A stretch of 64,000 nucleotides of DNA, taken from positions 1-64,000 of the forward strand of contig JADNRV010000247.1 of assembly GCA_015499995.1 (NCBI GenBank), written 5' to 3'. A program made the translations under genes and the position numbers. The stretch's first letter is position 1. Every line of letters begins with the position of its first letter. This document shows positions 34,011 to 45,110 of this stretch, piece by piece. The DNA comes from Flammula alnicola (lineage: Eukaryota > Basidiomycota > Agaricomycetes > Agaricales > Strophariaceae). The notes under the pieces are model-generated. The model did no database searches. It worked only from the letters and a program-made list of their open reading frames with translations, and was not told the DNA's origin.

Positions 34011-36031
34011 ATGACTACGAAACACCTGTACGATTCCCCGGATGGACTCGTTCTCAACGCTCTCCGAGGAGCGGTAGCCTTGAACCCAGCTTTAAGATTG
34101 TACGTGCATCCTTCATTGCGTCGTGAATCATGCTCATATGCCTGGCCGTAGACATGCGGCCTCGAAGTCTGTATACCTAGCTGCACATTCCGCCGAAAAA
34201 CGTGTCGCTGTCATTTCTGGAGGTGGAGCAGGACATGAGCCCGCACACGCCTCCTACACAGGCACCGGGATGCTCTCTGCTTCTGTCTCTGGAGATATTT
34301 TCGCTAGCCCCAATGCAAAGCAGATCCTCAACACAATCCACCTCGCGGCGTTCTCTGGGAAACCTCAGCAAGCAAGAGACGTTCTGGTGATTATCAACAA
34401 CTACACCGGCGACCGATTGAACTTTGGACTCGCCATCGAGAAGGCCCGGATCGCCTTACCTGGGGTGAATATCGAGAGCATCGTTGTCGCTGACGATATT
34501 TCCCTTCTTCGACAAAATGCAGGCAAAAATCTCGTTGGTCCTCGTGGACTAGCTGGAAACATCCTTGTTTGCAAGCTTCTCGGCGCTCTGGCTGAGAAAG
34601 GGGAATCTTTAGATGTGCTTAAGGCATTCGGCGACGCTGTAGTGGGTAACCTCATCAGCTTAGGCGTCGGGCTCGACCACTGCCACGTCCCAGGGAGACC
34701 GAAGGAAAGCCATGCACGTTTAGGCGTGAATGAATACGAAATTGGACTAGGCCTGCATAACGAACCTGGAGTGACGAAAAGTGAACTACGCACTGCGGCG
34801 CAAGTCCTTGATCAAATGGTGACAATGATTCTCACTACGCGAGACAGAGAAGTGGATGACGAAATAGTTCTGTTCATCAATAACTTGGGCGGAATGTCGC
34901 AGTTGGAGATGGGAGCCATCGTACACGATGTTGTGGAGCGTTTCGGTTCGTACTATCTTACTCTTATGACATCGGAAACTGACGGATGCCGTAGGGAAAG
35001 AAGGAATCCATCCCCGACGTATATACTGTTCGTCGTACATGACGTCACTCAACGCGCCTGGTTTTTCGATATCCGTGCTGAATGTCACCGCAATTAGGAG
35101 CTTCATGTCCTTGCAGACTCGGCCAAACATCGACGTGTACGAACTCTTGGATGCGCCAACTGACGCACTGGCGTGGATTGGTGCCCGCTCGTGTTGGACT
35201 CAGAGCAGGAAAGAAGAAATGGGCGACTGCTTAGAAACTGTAGGAAAACCAATCCCGAGAAGCGGTGAACTAAAGCAAGCATCACCACATTCTACGCGAA
35301 TATCAGCCTATGTCATTCGGACCGCCATTCAAGGAGCGTGCGATCGAGTTCTAGAAGTCCGCCAAGATCTCACAGAATTCGATACGGTTGTAGGTGATGG
35401 CGATTGCGGAGATACTTTTGCTGCGGGTGCGAACGGTAAAGGATCTTATATCTCCGCCTCATTCACGCCCTTTCCTTACAATTCATTATAGCTGTTATTT
35501 CGAAACTTGGGGACGGATCTTTGGGTGTCAGCAGTGGTGATCTATCAGTGATTGTGCGCGATATCGCTGATATCCTCGAAGACGCAATGGGAGGAACGAT
35601 TGGTGCCCGTGAGTGTTCTTCGTCATATGAAAGCCGTTGGTCGATCAGTAATGCCATCCCAAATCGCAGTCTTTGCCATCTTCCTCAACGCACTCTCTGC
35701 ATCTCTCAAGGCGGACGATCCACTCTTCGGAAGAGCTTTGCATGACGCAAAGAGGGCTCTTGGACGATACACTCCCGCAAAAATTGGAGATCGGACGATC
35801 ATGGACGCTCTAGCCCCATTTTGCGACGCCATATTTGAAGGGAAACCTTTCGAGACAGCTGTCCATGAAGCACGCGCTGGGGCAGAGCGTACACGGGGCA
35901 TGCAGGCGCAGTTGGGCCGTGCGGCTTACTTGAGTCTGTCCTCGAAGGATACCCCGCCGGATCCTGGTGCTTGGGGTGTCAGTGCGATTTTGGATGGGAT
36001 GCTTGACGGAACTCGGAATTCAGGAAAGTAG
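34011..36031 (+). CDS. Dihydroxyacetone kinase
   Basis: Five exons (34011-34099, 34152-34945, 34995-35435, 35492-35608, 35670-36031) encode 600 aa, close to yeast Dak1/Dak2. The DhaK domain shows GGGAGHEPAH at residues 53-62 and DHCHVPGR at about 205-212, which should supply the substrate-binding His. The DhaL domain shows VVGDGDCGDTFAAGAN near 426-441, whose Asp residues bind Mg-ATP, and AWGVSAILDG near the C-terminus. It phosphorylates dihydroxyacetone with ATP, in glycerol catabolism and detoxification. Start: ATG at 34011 gives MTTKHLYDSPDGLVLNALRG, the conserved family opening. The internal ATG at 34132 lies inside the first intron. No defects found. Confidence 0.95.
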
Positions 36032-38261
36032 TACTCCTTCTGATGAATGGGTTGCTAGTTCGAACACGAGTGCGGCAAAAGGCGTGAGATTCAATTATCT
36101 CGGCAGCACGAGTTAACTTTTATCGGAGGATATGTTTCAACTCGGGCGATAGCAAAGATGTCGGGATTTCACAACATGTTATGCATCGGATTTGCGAGCC
36201 CATTGTGGGTACACTGGCTGGTAATATCTTATCAATGACCGCTTTAATCAACATGTGGCTCGTAAGCCAACGTCATCGACATCAGGGTGTTGCTATTTTA
36301 ATCGTTTGGTAGGGAAAATTAAGCGCAGCACGGTTAATGGCACACACTGTCCCTCATTTCCCCGAATTGCAGCCCCAAGTGTGCACGGAGGTATGCACGG
36401 AGATTGACACACTTCATAATGATAGACCATTTTTACCACGCGCGAGAGGGACGTTTTTCAGGAAGGACGATGTAATGAAGGGACCGGTATGGAAGTTGAG
36501 ATGCCCTACATTTCTGCTTCTTAACGACCAAGCATATGCAGAGAGGAGGAGACAGACGAAGTTACCCTTTGATTTGTTGGCTACGCATACTTTTCGAGAA
36601 GAAACGAAAATGACATAAACAGCTCTTATATTCGTATTCTTCCAATGCTCTTTTCTTATGCGTATTGTACGACCACGTCCCTTCATCCCCTACAGCACAC
36701 GGTGGATTGTAAAGAAGGAATTGAGGAGGAAACGGTTGCATACCTCAGTCAAGCAAAGCCCCTTCCCGTACAGCAGTGTCGCGTCCAGTTTTTGACGTCA
36801 GTATCAATGATTCAATGTACCGCTTCGAAAGCAAAATGCCTGATATTGCCTTTCGATCCCTTTCGCGAAAGCTTCAAGACCCGGAGCAGAACACATTGAG
36901 ACGCGTAACCCTAGGGCCGGCCGGACTTCTTTGTCTTTGTAGATATGTAAAGCTGATGGCATGGCCTGCGTGTTTCCTTTCGACCACCAACCTCAACTAT
37001 TGGTCACCTATCATCTTTTCTATGAGAAATTCTCGTAGCCTGGCGATCTCGGCGCGTGTGCTATGGCTGTATTACTGCACGTTTAAGGTATTGCGCCGAG
37101 GCGGCGAGGCGGTATGGCGTCACGGGCACAAAGCGCTATTTATCTCGAGGTTTGATTGGATGGGCAGCTTTGGTGCCGAAACACAAACGTCCAGAAACGT
37201 CAAGAGACGTTTGTGCTGAAAAGTAAGGTTTCCTGCTTGCAGGAATTGTACTGAATGTTTTCCCCAGGTGCCGCAGGAGACCGAAATGTAATGACGTATA
37301 TGTATACTGGACGAGCTTTATTTGCCATGTCGGGTCAAAGAAGAGCCGCTGTGGAAGCTAAAATACCTCTCGACGACTTTAGGTCGTGCTGCAGGAAAGT
37401 GTGCATTGTAGACCTCTTTTCGATTTAGTAGTAGCTGACGATAATTACAGGCTATTCATTACGAGGCAATGTCTACGTCGTGCCAGCCATGTCTGTTGCC
37501 ACTCTTCGGCGTTATCCCGGACAATATAAGGCCATGGCACTTCCTCGCAAACGCTAGATTTTTCTATGCACAATTTCCTTTCGAAACGGCGGCGATGATT
37601 CGCTTGGCCCTTGGATTTTGACGGTGCATGCGATATTATGTGGGATATAAACTTGTAGGTCGTGTCCGTCTATCTAAGGCCGCCCGCCATCGTCCCCGGT
37701 TTCGAATGCTTAACACAATCAACCCAAGTTAGTATTCACTCTTATCAGTTCTTTCGCTAACTGAAATAACGGAAAGGCAGTGTTTCCCCCCCCCTCGGGA
37801 TAGACTGTTCAACGAACCGTTTCAGAGCTCACGAGTTCTGGAACCCACGCAGCGTACGTCACGCTATTCATTTTTCTGTGTTATTTTAGCTCCTCCGGCA
37901 CCTTGGACCTCCAATAGCCTCCAACTAACGGTGGACACTGCGCCTGACGCGTAGTAACTCGTGTCCTCCGCAAGCAGGGTTAGAAGGAGAGGCCGTCGGC
38001 CAATGGAAAAAGGAGTCGATCATAGCAGATCACTCTTTCACCTTCCAGTTTCGTGTCGGGGTCGACCGGGTGCTAGTTCTTTCTTTCGTCATGCGAAGGC
38101 AGGAAGGTAGCCCGTGGTGTATGTAGACCACCGTCTATAAAACGAGTCTCTCCTTCTTGTAAATATTTTTTAAAACTGATTGTCTCGACATTTACGGCTC
38201 CTCTTCGCTGCTCCATCCTCTTTTTCCAGCTTTTATTTTACGACCTATTCACGACATAGCC
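36032..38261. other. Intergenic region
   Basis: No supported gene. Short open frames (for example 36337-36618 and 36776-37219 plus) lack family signals. The last few hundred bases should contain the transporter promoter. Confidence 0.4.
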
Positions 38262-40709
38262 ATGGCCATGAAAAAACCGAGTTCCATTACCGAAGAGGCC
38301 CATCCCATTCCATCGACAGCCGAACCAGACAGGCCCGCTCTCGTCAAGTCTTCTACAGAGGTGTCCGAAACTTTGAGCACGGGTTCTACCGTAACACTGG
38401 CTCCTGAGCCTCCGACGTATGACATCGAGCATATGCCAGTCGCAAACGATCCCCGGGCATGGTCGCCGCTTCGAAAGGTGCGTACCTGCCTAATATCCAA
38501 TGCTACATTTTATTCATCTCTCCGTCTCTTCAGAATGCTAGTCTAGTGCTCATTTCATCAGCCTCCCTGGTCGCAGCGCTCGCTGCCAACATCCAAAATC
38601 GTCAGTATATTGTACATTCCTGTCAGCGATATACTTATATTTCCTACCTTCAGCGGCTGTCCAGGAAATGGAGGCTGATTTACCCGCCACTAGCTCACAA
38701 TTCAGCTTGAGCATTTCGATATTCATCTTGACGCAGGGACTTATGCCACTAATCTGGAGTGCCGTCAGCGAAGTGAAAGGACGGAAGGTATTGCTCTTCA
38801 TTTAATTATTCTCGTCATTATCGGCGATCTAACAATGATTCCGTATTGCAGCTGGTTTATGTCTTATCTCTTGTTCTGTTCAGCCTTGGATCTGTCATAG
38901 TTGCGCGCAGTCAACATATTGAAGAGTACGTTCGATCAATATTCCCAGCTACGAAATACTAACCCATCGTTATAGAGTGATCGGGTTCCGATGTCTACAG
39001 GCTGCTGGGTATTTAAATTTTACGTTCAGCTTAGCTGTATCTAATTGGTTCCTCCTATTGGATCGATAGATCGAGTGCGGTGATAGCCATAGGAGCGGCG
39101 TCACTCGTAGATATATTCGAGCCTGCGGAACGCGGTGCAAAGGTTCTTCTTTCAATCTCTCAGTTAATCGCAGTATGTCACCTTTCACTCGCAGATGGGC
39201 GTCTACTATATAGCACCGCTGCTTGGACCGGTAAGTGATTCTAATAGTGGCTCTATTCAATCATCTCACATTGATACAGGCTATCGGCCCTACCTTCGGC
39301 GGCATTCTCACCTCCACGTGGAATTGGCGCGCAATTTTCTGGTTCCTCGCCATCATCTCGGCCACGACTTCGCTATGCTTTCTCATTTTCTTTCAAGACA
39401 CATTTAGATGTGAACGCAGCTTAATCTATCAACAAGTCCTCAAGAAGCGTCTGCGCGCCTCGACTCTCCTTCCCTTGTCATACCCAAATCTACCTTCGAC
39501 TATCGAACAAGGCTCTCTTCCAGCCAAAAAATCGAATATAGACATAGAAAAAATTACGGTCAATGCTAACGTTGAAGATGTTCAACGCAAGGCTGTCGCT
39601 GCTGCTCTTCCCACAGTGCATCTTTCTATCAAAGATATCAACTTCTTCAAACCTCTATTTCAAGTCCTTCGGAGGAAGAGTAATCTACTTATGCTAATTT
39701 CCTGCGGTATTGAGTCCCCGATATTTTCTAATACAGACATAATGACTTACGAAGCGTTTAGGCCTTATTTACGCGTACGGATTCGTTATTATATATACAA
39801 CTTCCCGTACGCTCTCGTCGCAATATCACTACAATCCGCTCAAAGTTGGCCTCGTCACGATTTCCTATGGCGCTGGTTTGTTTTTACTGTGGTTCTCTCC
39901 TCCGAGTTGACCAACCCTAACTGGCATGCACATATTTTAGGGTCAATAATTGGTAGTATACTCGGCGGACGCTGGTCAGATCGTGAGCTGGCACGACAGA
40001 AGGCCGCTAACGGAGGCAAAGGTTATCCTGAAGTAGGTTCATTCGCCGTTCTCCTGTACGGTCGCTTATCTCACCTATACAATTTAGATGCGCCTGAAAA
40101 GCACGATCCTCGGGATGATCTTCCTTCCTCCTTGCATCATAGGCCTCGGGTGGATTTGTCGACATCGTCTCCCCATTGCTGTGATGTGTACTTTTCTCTT
40201 CTTGTCAGGCTTTTTCTCCATGTCAGTGGTATCGTTTCTATCATACCTTGGAAAACCCTAAACGAGGCTGGGCAGTTGGATATATTCCAGCTCTTTAGCA
40301 TATATCGTCGATGCAAATGTTGGACGATCATCCACTACCGTCGCTGGAAACGTCGCGTTCCGCGGTATCTTCTCGTTTATTGGGATAGAGACTGCTACGC
40401 CTTTGCAAGTAAGATCATTCCTTGCCAATGATGGCGTCTAGTTCAGATACTGATGTTCTTATAACTAGGATGACCTCGGAGACGGTGCGTCCATAGCATG
40501 GCGATGAATGTACAACTTAAACTGAATTTTTTTCAGGTTGGATGTATACCCTATGGGCAGCCGTCGCATCTCTCTCCTGTCTTTGCATTCTCGTCGTGTG
40601 GTGGAAGGGCGAGCAATGGCGCGTGGAAGCTGAACTGCGGGAAGCCGAGCATGCGAAGCGCTTGGATGAAGCCGATTTGTCTACCACCAAATCCGTATCC
40701 AATCATTAA
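38262..40709 (+). CDS. Major facilitator superfamily transporter (DHA1-like)
   Basis: Fourteen exons keep frame: 38262-38477, 38534-38600, 38654-38787, 38852-38925, 38976-39008, 39070-39142, 39195-39230, 39280-39706, 39762-39875, 39941-40032, 40088-40221, 40276-40408, 40469-40484, 40537-40709; 573 aa. A hydrophilic N-tail of about 70 residues precedes the first membrane helix. WSAVSEVKGRK is the MFS loop 2-3 signature; WNWRAIFWFLAI and ISYGAGSIIGSILGGRWSDRE mark later helices and the loop 8-9-like motif. A central cytoplasmic loop of about 100 residues separates the two halves, and the last helix (WAAVASLSCLCILVVWW) is followed by a charged tail. This fits fungal drug:H+ antiporters of the DHA1 group; the substrate is unknown. 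A second in-frame ATG lies two codons downstream of the first. Confidence 0.92.
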
Positions 40710-41838
40710 TCGGTGGTAAAGTGACGACTCACGGGCGGACCAAAACATCAACTAAGATTATCTTTAGCGTTGGGGAATCCGGCGATGAAAATTTCATACT
40801 GTCGCCGAGTTTACTCTACGGCGATATTTATCCTCTATATTCTATCTATGTTGTAGCCTCTACTACTCTGACGGAGTGAAAGCTAGATTCCTTGTATTAT
40901 ACGCATACTATATTAGGCGTCATCGGGAATAGAAATACACAGATTCAACGGCAGATTCAATTGCTTATGAGCAAGTAGGACTGGGTAAAGACAAAGAAGC
41001 ATGCGTAGCTTAGCCAGAGGGGATGATGGAGAGTTCCCGACGCTGTATATAGTTCCCTTCTGTATTATTGCAGCCATCCACTCATGCACTACATGCCATC
41101 CAGCTGGAGGCGATGAACGCAAACGACGAAACCCCGGACCAGGTCCGCCCCGCCAGTCCCACCACAGCCAACTTCCATGTTCGGACGTTCCAATTCAGAT
41201 CTCTTCCTTCGAAGTGAACTACGCCATCCTTGCACTGATTTAGATCCATCATCCATCTGCTCTCAGTTAGCCGCCATTCCGCCCCCAGTCCATACGTCGC
41301 ATAAGCGCCGTGAGGCTTTGAGGACGCAGATGTACTGTAGGTGCGCATTCATCCTCGACGAAAGTTGACAAGCTTGGTATTTCTGAGAGTCCGAACCATG
41401 AGAGATAGGGTTAGAGATAGGAGGGGAGAAGTTGGGTCAGGTCTGGAATGGGAACGAAACGAACGTACAGGCATGCGGCTCCGGGGTCGTTCGTGTTGGA
41501 AGCGATGAGTGATTGAGCACACAGCAAACAGCGTGATTGCAGGGCGATGGGGGTGCGCGTGCGCGTTGAACGTTTGAACGCGTGAACGTCAAGTAACGGA
41601 TTGTTGTGCACGGCCTGCCGGCAGAGAGACAGTGGGAAATCTTGCATGCCCCATAAGCTTACAAATGCTTTTGCTTTATAACTTTAAGGGTTCGGCAATC
41701 AATGGCATGAACTCCGCCCACATTGCACGACACACCTAGCCTCGTCAAATGGCTGAGTGTAGTTTTATGTAAAATATCCTAATGAAATTTATAGATCGTT
41801 AGAAAGCTAAATTGTCCAAACAAAAACCCCCCTTTTTA
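40710..41838. other. Intergenic region
   Basis: No supported gene. Short reciprocal open frames occur at 41001-41368. Nothing recognisable. Confidence 0.4.
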
Positions 41839-42063
41839 CAGCTAAACTCATATCGATAGGCCCGTTTCCAAAATCCACGGCTCAGGGACTTTGTTTACTG
41901 ACGGGGCTCCTCCAAATAGAATCCAGCGCAGCGATTTGCTCCCGAGTTTCGGCTCATTCGGCTTGAGGCTCCCAAACCTTTTCAGGCAACTTTTGATGGC
42001 AAGCGAACAACGGTGCCTGAGCGTTGTATTTTCAAACTGGGCCTATCGATATGAGTTTAGCTG
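41839..42063. mobile_element. MITE with TA target duplication, CAGCTAAACT family, full copy
   Basis: 225 bp between TA dinucleotides (41837-41838, 42064-42065). Inverted termini begin CAGCTAAACTCATATCGATA and continue aggccc..ttt.aaaa, about 35 bp with two mismatches. It has no coding capacity. A second, end-damaged copy of the family is at 47109-47273. Confidence 0.9.
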
Positions 42064-42065
42064 TA

Positions 42066-42480
42066 ATGCTTGTGTTTGCATTGCAATGGTCATTGCAACG
42101 TTTTAACCCGTTTCGGCATCACAACCCCAGGCTCTTCGGATTTTTCCGACAAGCTTGAAGAAGAGGAAGAAAATGATGACGGGGCCGGGTCGGCTGTTTT
42201 AAGAAATCAAATTAAAGTGCACAGGACACGAGCTATGCGCGTGGAGAATCTCACTCCTACGATTGAAATCGCCCAGCACACAGCAGCGCTCCACCCTAAG
42301 CCCAAAGAAGTTGACTACTCGGGCAGCACACCCCACCCCACCGCCACCTCCCGATCCCAACTCCCATTTTCGAACTCGCAGTATGACTGGCGCTCCGCGC
42401 CCCGCATCGACCCCTTAATATTCAATACCCGTCAGTCACTGCCAGCTGTCTGCTGTCAGTCCTTAACATCAAACCTCTTG
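42066..42480 (+). other. Coding-like fragment of unknown origin
   Basis: An open stretch with SSDFSDKLEEEEENDDG and then a Ser/Thr/Pro-rich part ending near APRIDPLIFNTRQ. Possible remnant of a gene, but no family, start or splice partner could be fixed. Confidence 0.25.
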
Positions 42481-42500
42481 ATGGAAAGTGAGTTCCATAG

Positions 42501-43039
42501 CAAGAGGTGTCAGTCTCGACTCTCGACCGTCTGTCGTTTTCTCATCGGTAATTCCCGAGAGCCGGCAATGCGTCGGCATAAGAACTCATTTTCAAAGTAA
42601 CCTGTATATAGTATAAAACATTCAGAAAGAAGCAACAAAATGAGATTTGAAATGCAGGAAAAGAGATAAGGCATTATCCCGAATCAAACTTAAGGAAAGA
42701 CATATTGCACAAAGCAGATGGCAGGTAGGTATCGGAAGTCGGATAGGCTGAAGAGGAAGGGGTGAGACGACGCAGGATTGAGGGTCTCTTGTCGTGGCCT
42801 TCTGGGAGAATCGCCGCGTCTGTCGTGAATGGATGGAAGGTACAATGGGCTTGCAAAGTAGAACGCTGTAGTGAAGAAAACTAACGCGTGGGAAGAGTGA
42901 TTCTTCAGCAGATGCCGAATTCAGGCCGGTTTGATCTCAAAAAACAAGCAGTCTCTCGCCGTATTATCGTGCGATTTCCCCCAATATGGTAGGTTTCCCC
43001 TCCAACAATGGTCGAGATCCGTGGATCTGACTCCTCTGG
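42501..43039. mobile_element. hAT-like non-autonomous insertion with 8 bp target duplication
   Basis: 539 bp with imperfect 13 bp inverted ends, CAAGAGGTGTCAG at 42501-42513 and CTGACTCCTCTGG at 43027-43039 (11 of 13 match). It is flanked by ttccatag (42493-42500) and ttccgtag (43040-43047). The paralogous segment at 54.9 kb has a single ttccatag (54962-54969) at the same point. That shows the insertion and both ends directly. No transposase frame. It lies about 1.2 kb upstream of hydrophobin A. Confidence 0.85.
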
Positions 43040-44149
43040 TTCCGTAGTCATATCCCGACGTCTGTTATGAATTCATATCCATTCCAGAAGTCACTGTTTT
43101 TCGTGGAGGCTGTCAATTTTCGAAGGTCTTCTTTGGCAGAGGTGGAGCAATGCCAAAAAAAGAGTATCTGTCTCTTTTGCCGAAGAATTAGTCGCTACAA
43201 TGTAGCTCCCACAAGGCCTGATTTTCCGCAATCCGTAAAGATCGGATTTATTTTACTGGTAGGTTTCGCTAATTCCGTCCAGCAACGAATAAGTTGTGTC
43301 AGTCTGGTCAAATTGCAAAGTTACAAAATGGCGATACCAAAATAACAAAGGTTCTTTCATTGTAACATGGACAATAATTAGTCATTTGTTTATGTTGACA
43401 CCGTTCTCCTAACTGCCTTCTCTGATGCATCATCCCGCCTGGATCTTCGAGCATTCCACGCGTCCGGAATTCCAACCGCCTCTGGAAATCACAACTTGAG
43501 CGCGATGTCTAACCACTCCAAAGAAGGTATAGCTTGAAGTACATCCCGAATACATGGGCGTCATTCTCCATATTGTCCTATCAAGAGTTTATTAACTTCG
43601 CACAGCCTCAGTACGTACAGCCCAGACATGAACATTGCCAGAGTGGCACGCGCTTTTACGCAAAGAGCACTCGAGTATGGTTCATGCGCACACGGGCGGA
43701 GAAGTAGCTTTGGACAGTACCCTGGAGCCTGTACCAGGAATATCTTTTTCATCTTGATTTCTGTTCTACAATGCAGCAAGCGTCGCTCCATGGGCGAAAG
43801 TACACACTGGCATATAACCATGTACACTGAATCGGTGACAATTTTCAGCCCGATCCCCGTAGATTCATCCGAACATTCTTTTCATTTGCAGAGACCTAGG
43901 CACAATAACGTTAACGAGGGCTTTGCGTACACAGATAGTGATCCGCGCATGTCAGAATGTAATCACAGTCGCTGCCGAAGCATTGCGCCAAGAATACCTT
44001 CGGCGACTGACTTCATTCCGTCTTCATGTTCTTCCGTGATATTAACGGACAGGGGGTGGGTGCACACACGGAAACTGTCCTTCTCAGTGTAACAATTTTT
44101 ATGATTCAAGTACTCTTGAGGAATGGGGCCAATTGAGTCTCTTGAATGA

Positions 44150-44157
44150 CATAAAAG
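44150..44157 (+). promoter_or_regulatory. TATA-like element of hydrophobin A
   Basis: CATAAAAG, 61-68 bp upstream of the ATG. The paralogue has the stronger TATATAAAG in the same place (about 56178). Confidence 0.45.
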
Positions 44158-44217
44158 CGCGCTCAAAGGACAGAAAACCTCAGTCGAACAATTACCCAGT
44201 TCAACTTGAATTTCAAC

Positions 44218-45110
44218 ATGCGTGCCTCAGCCTCTTTTGCTATCGCTCTCTCCATCTTTGCTGCTGCCATCCAGCTTCCCCGCCGTCAATTGGGTGGCTT
44301 GGGTGGCATATTGCCCACCGGCATATTGCCAACCAGCGTGCTACCCACCGGCATCCTGCCGACGGGCGTGTTACCGACGGGCGTGCTTCCAACCGACGGA
44401 TCTGGCGGGGTTCTGCCAACCGGTGTGCTCCCGACCGGTGTGCTCCCGACCGGCGTACTCCCGACCGGCGTGCTCCCAACTGGTGTGCTCCCGACTGGTG
44501 TGTTGCCAACGGGTGTGCTCCCAACGGGCGTACTTCCCACTGGCGTGTTGCCCACTGGCATTCTTCCCACTGGTATCTTGCCAACTGGCATACTACCAAC
44601 GTCACTGCCAATTGGCCCGTCCAACAATTGCGACACCGGGTCCGCCTTGTGCTGCACCTCTACCGAGACAGTGAGTCATTTATATAATGGAAAATAGTTC
44701 GTCGGCATTGATTATAATTTAACAGTCCAGTCCGACGATACTCGCTGCGCTCTCAGGGCTTCTTGGAACCACATTGCCTGACGTCTCTGGACTCATTGGA
44801 GGTACGTTTCCACTTAATTTAGATGATCCATGAAATTTACTTTGGCGGTTCAGTATCTTGCAGTGGACTCGACATCATCGGTGTTGGTGGTAACTCTTGG
44901 TAAATATATTCGTCACTGTGAAAATCCCAACGTCGACTAATGTGGATTACCTCTCTCAAAGCTCTCAGCAACCCGTTTGCTGCTCGGATAACTCGTTCGT
45001 AAGTTATTCAATCTAAACGTCCTCGAGTGAGAGAATACTGTATGGCTAATTCACTGAATTAGAACGGCGTTATTGCTTTGGGCTGCAGCCCGCTCAACAT
45101 CAACGTCTAG
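44218..45110 (+). CDS. Class I hydrophobin A with expanded GVLPT repeat
   Basis: Five exons (44218-44670, 44726-44801, 44854-44899, 44962-44998, 45063-45110) encode 219 aa. A signal peptide (MRASASFAIALSIFAAA) is followed by LPRRQLGG, then residues 30-128 made of nineteen (G/S)(I/V)LPT pentapeptides interrupted once by DGSG. The hydrophobin core has all eight Cys in order C-x6-CC-x32-C-x12-C-x5-CC-x12-C, within the class I range. Hydrophobins are secreted and self-assemble at air-water interfaces, coating hyphae and fruiting bodies. An N-terminal tandem pentapeptide array of this length is unusual, since most class I hydrophobins have a short spacer. All five exon junctions match those of hydrophobin B. 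LPRR could be a processing site, which is speculative. Confidence 0.93.
44305..44601 (+). repeat. Coding minisatellite, 15 bp unit, 19 copies
   Basis: Encodes (G/S)(I/V)LPT repeats in hydrophobin A. Units vary at synonymous sites (ctc/ttg/ctg/cta for Leu, ccg/cca/ccc for Pro), so the array is not freshly amplified throughout; the middle units with gtgctcccgac are most alike. A 12 bp DGSG-coding interruption follows unit 6. Confidence 0.92.

Noticed and set aside
44305..44601. LPTG words in hydrophobin A as sortase sorting signals
   Set aside because: Sortase anchoring is bacterial and needs a C-terminal LPxTG with a hydrophobic segment. Here the words are part of an N-terminal pentapeptide array in a fungal gene.
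44240..44657. Antisense repeat proteins opposite hydrophobin A
   Set aside because: Any frame over a 15 bp coding minisatellite stays open. The plus frame alone has a signal peptide and the eight-Cys domain.
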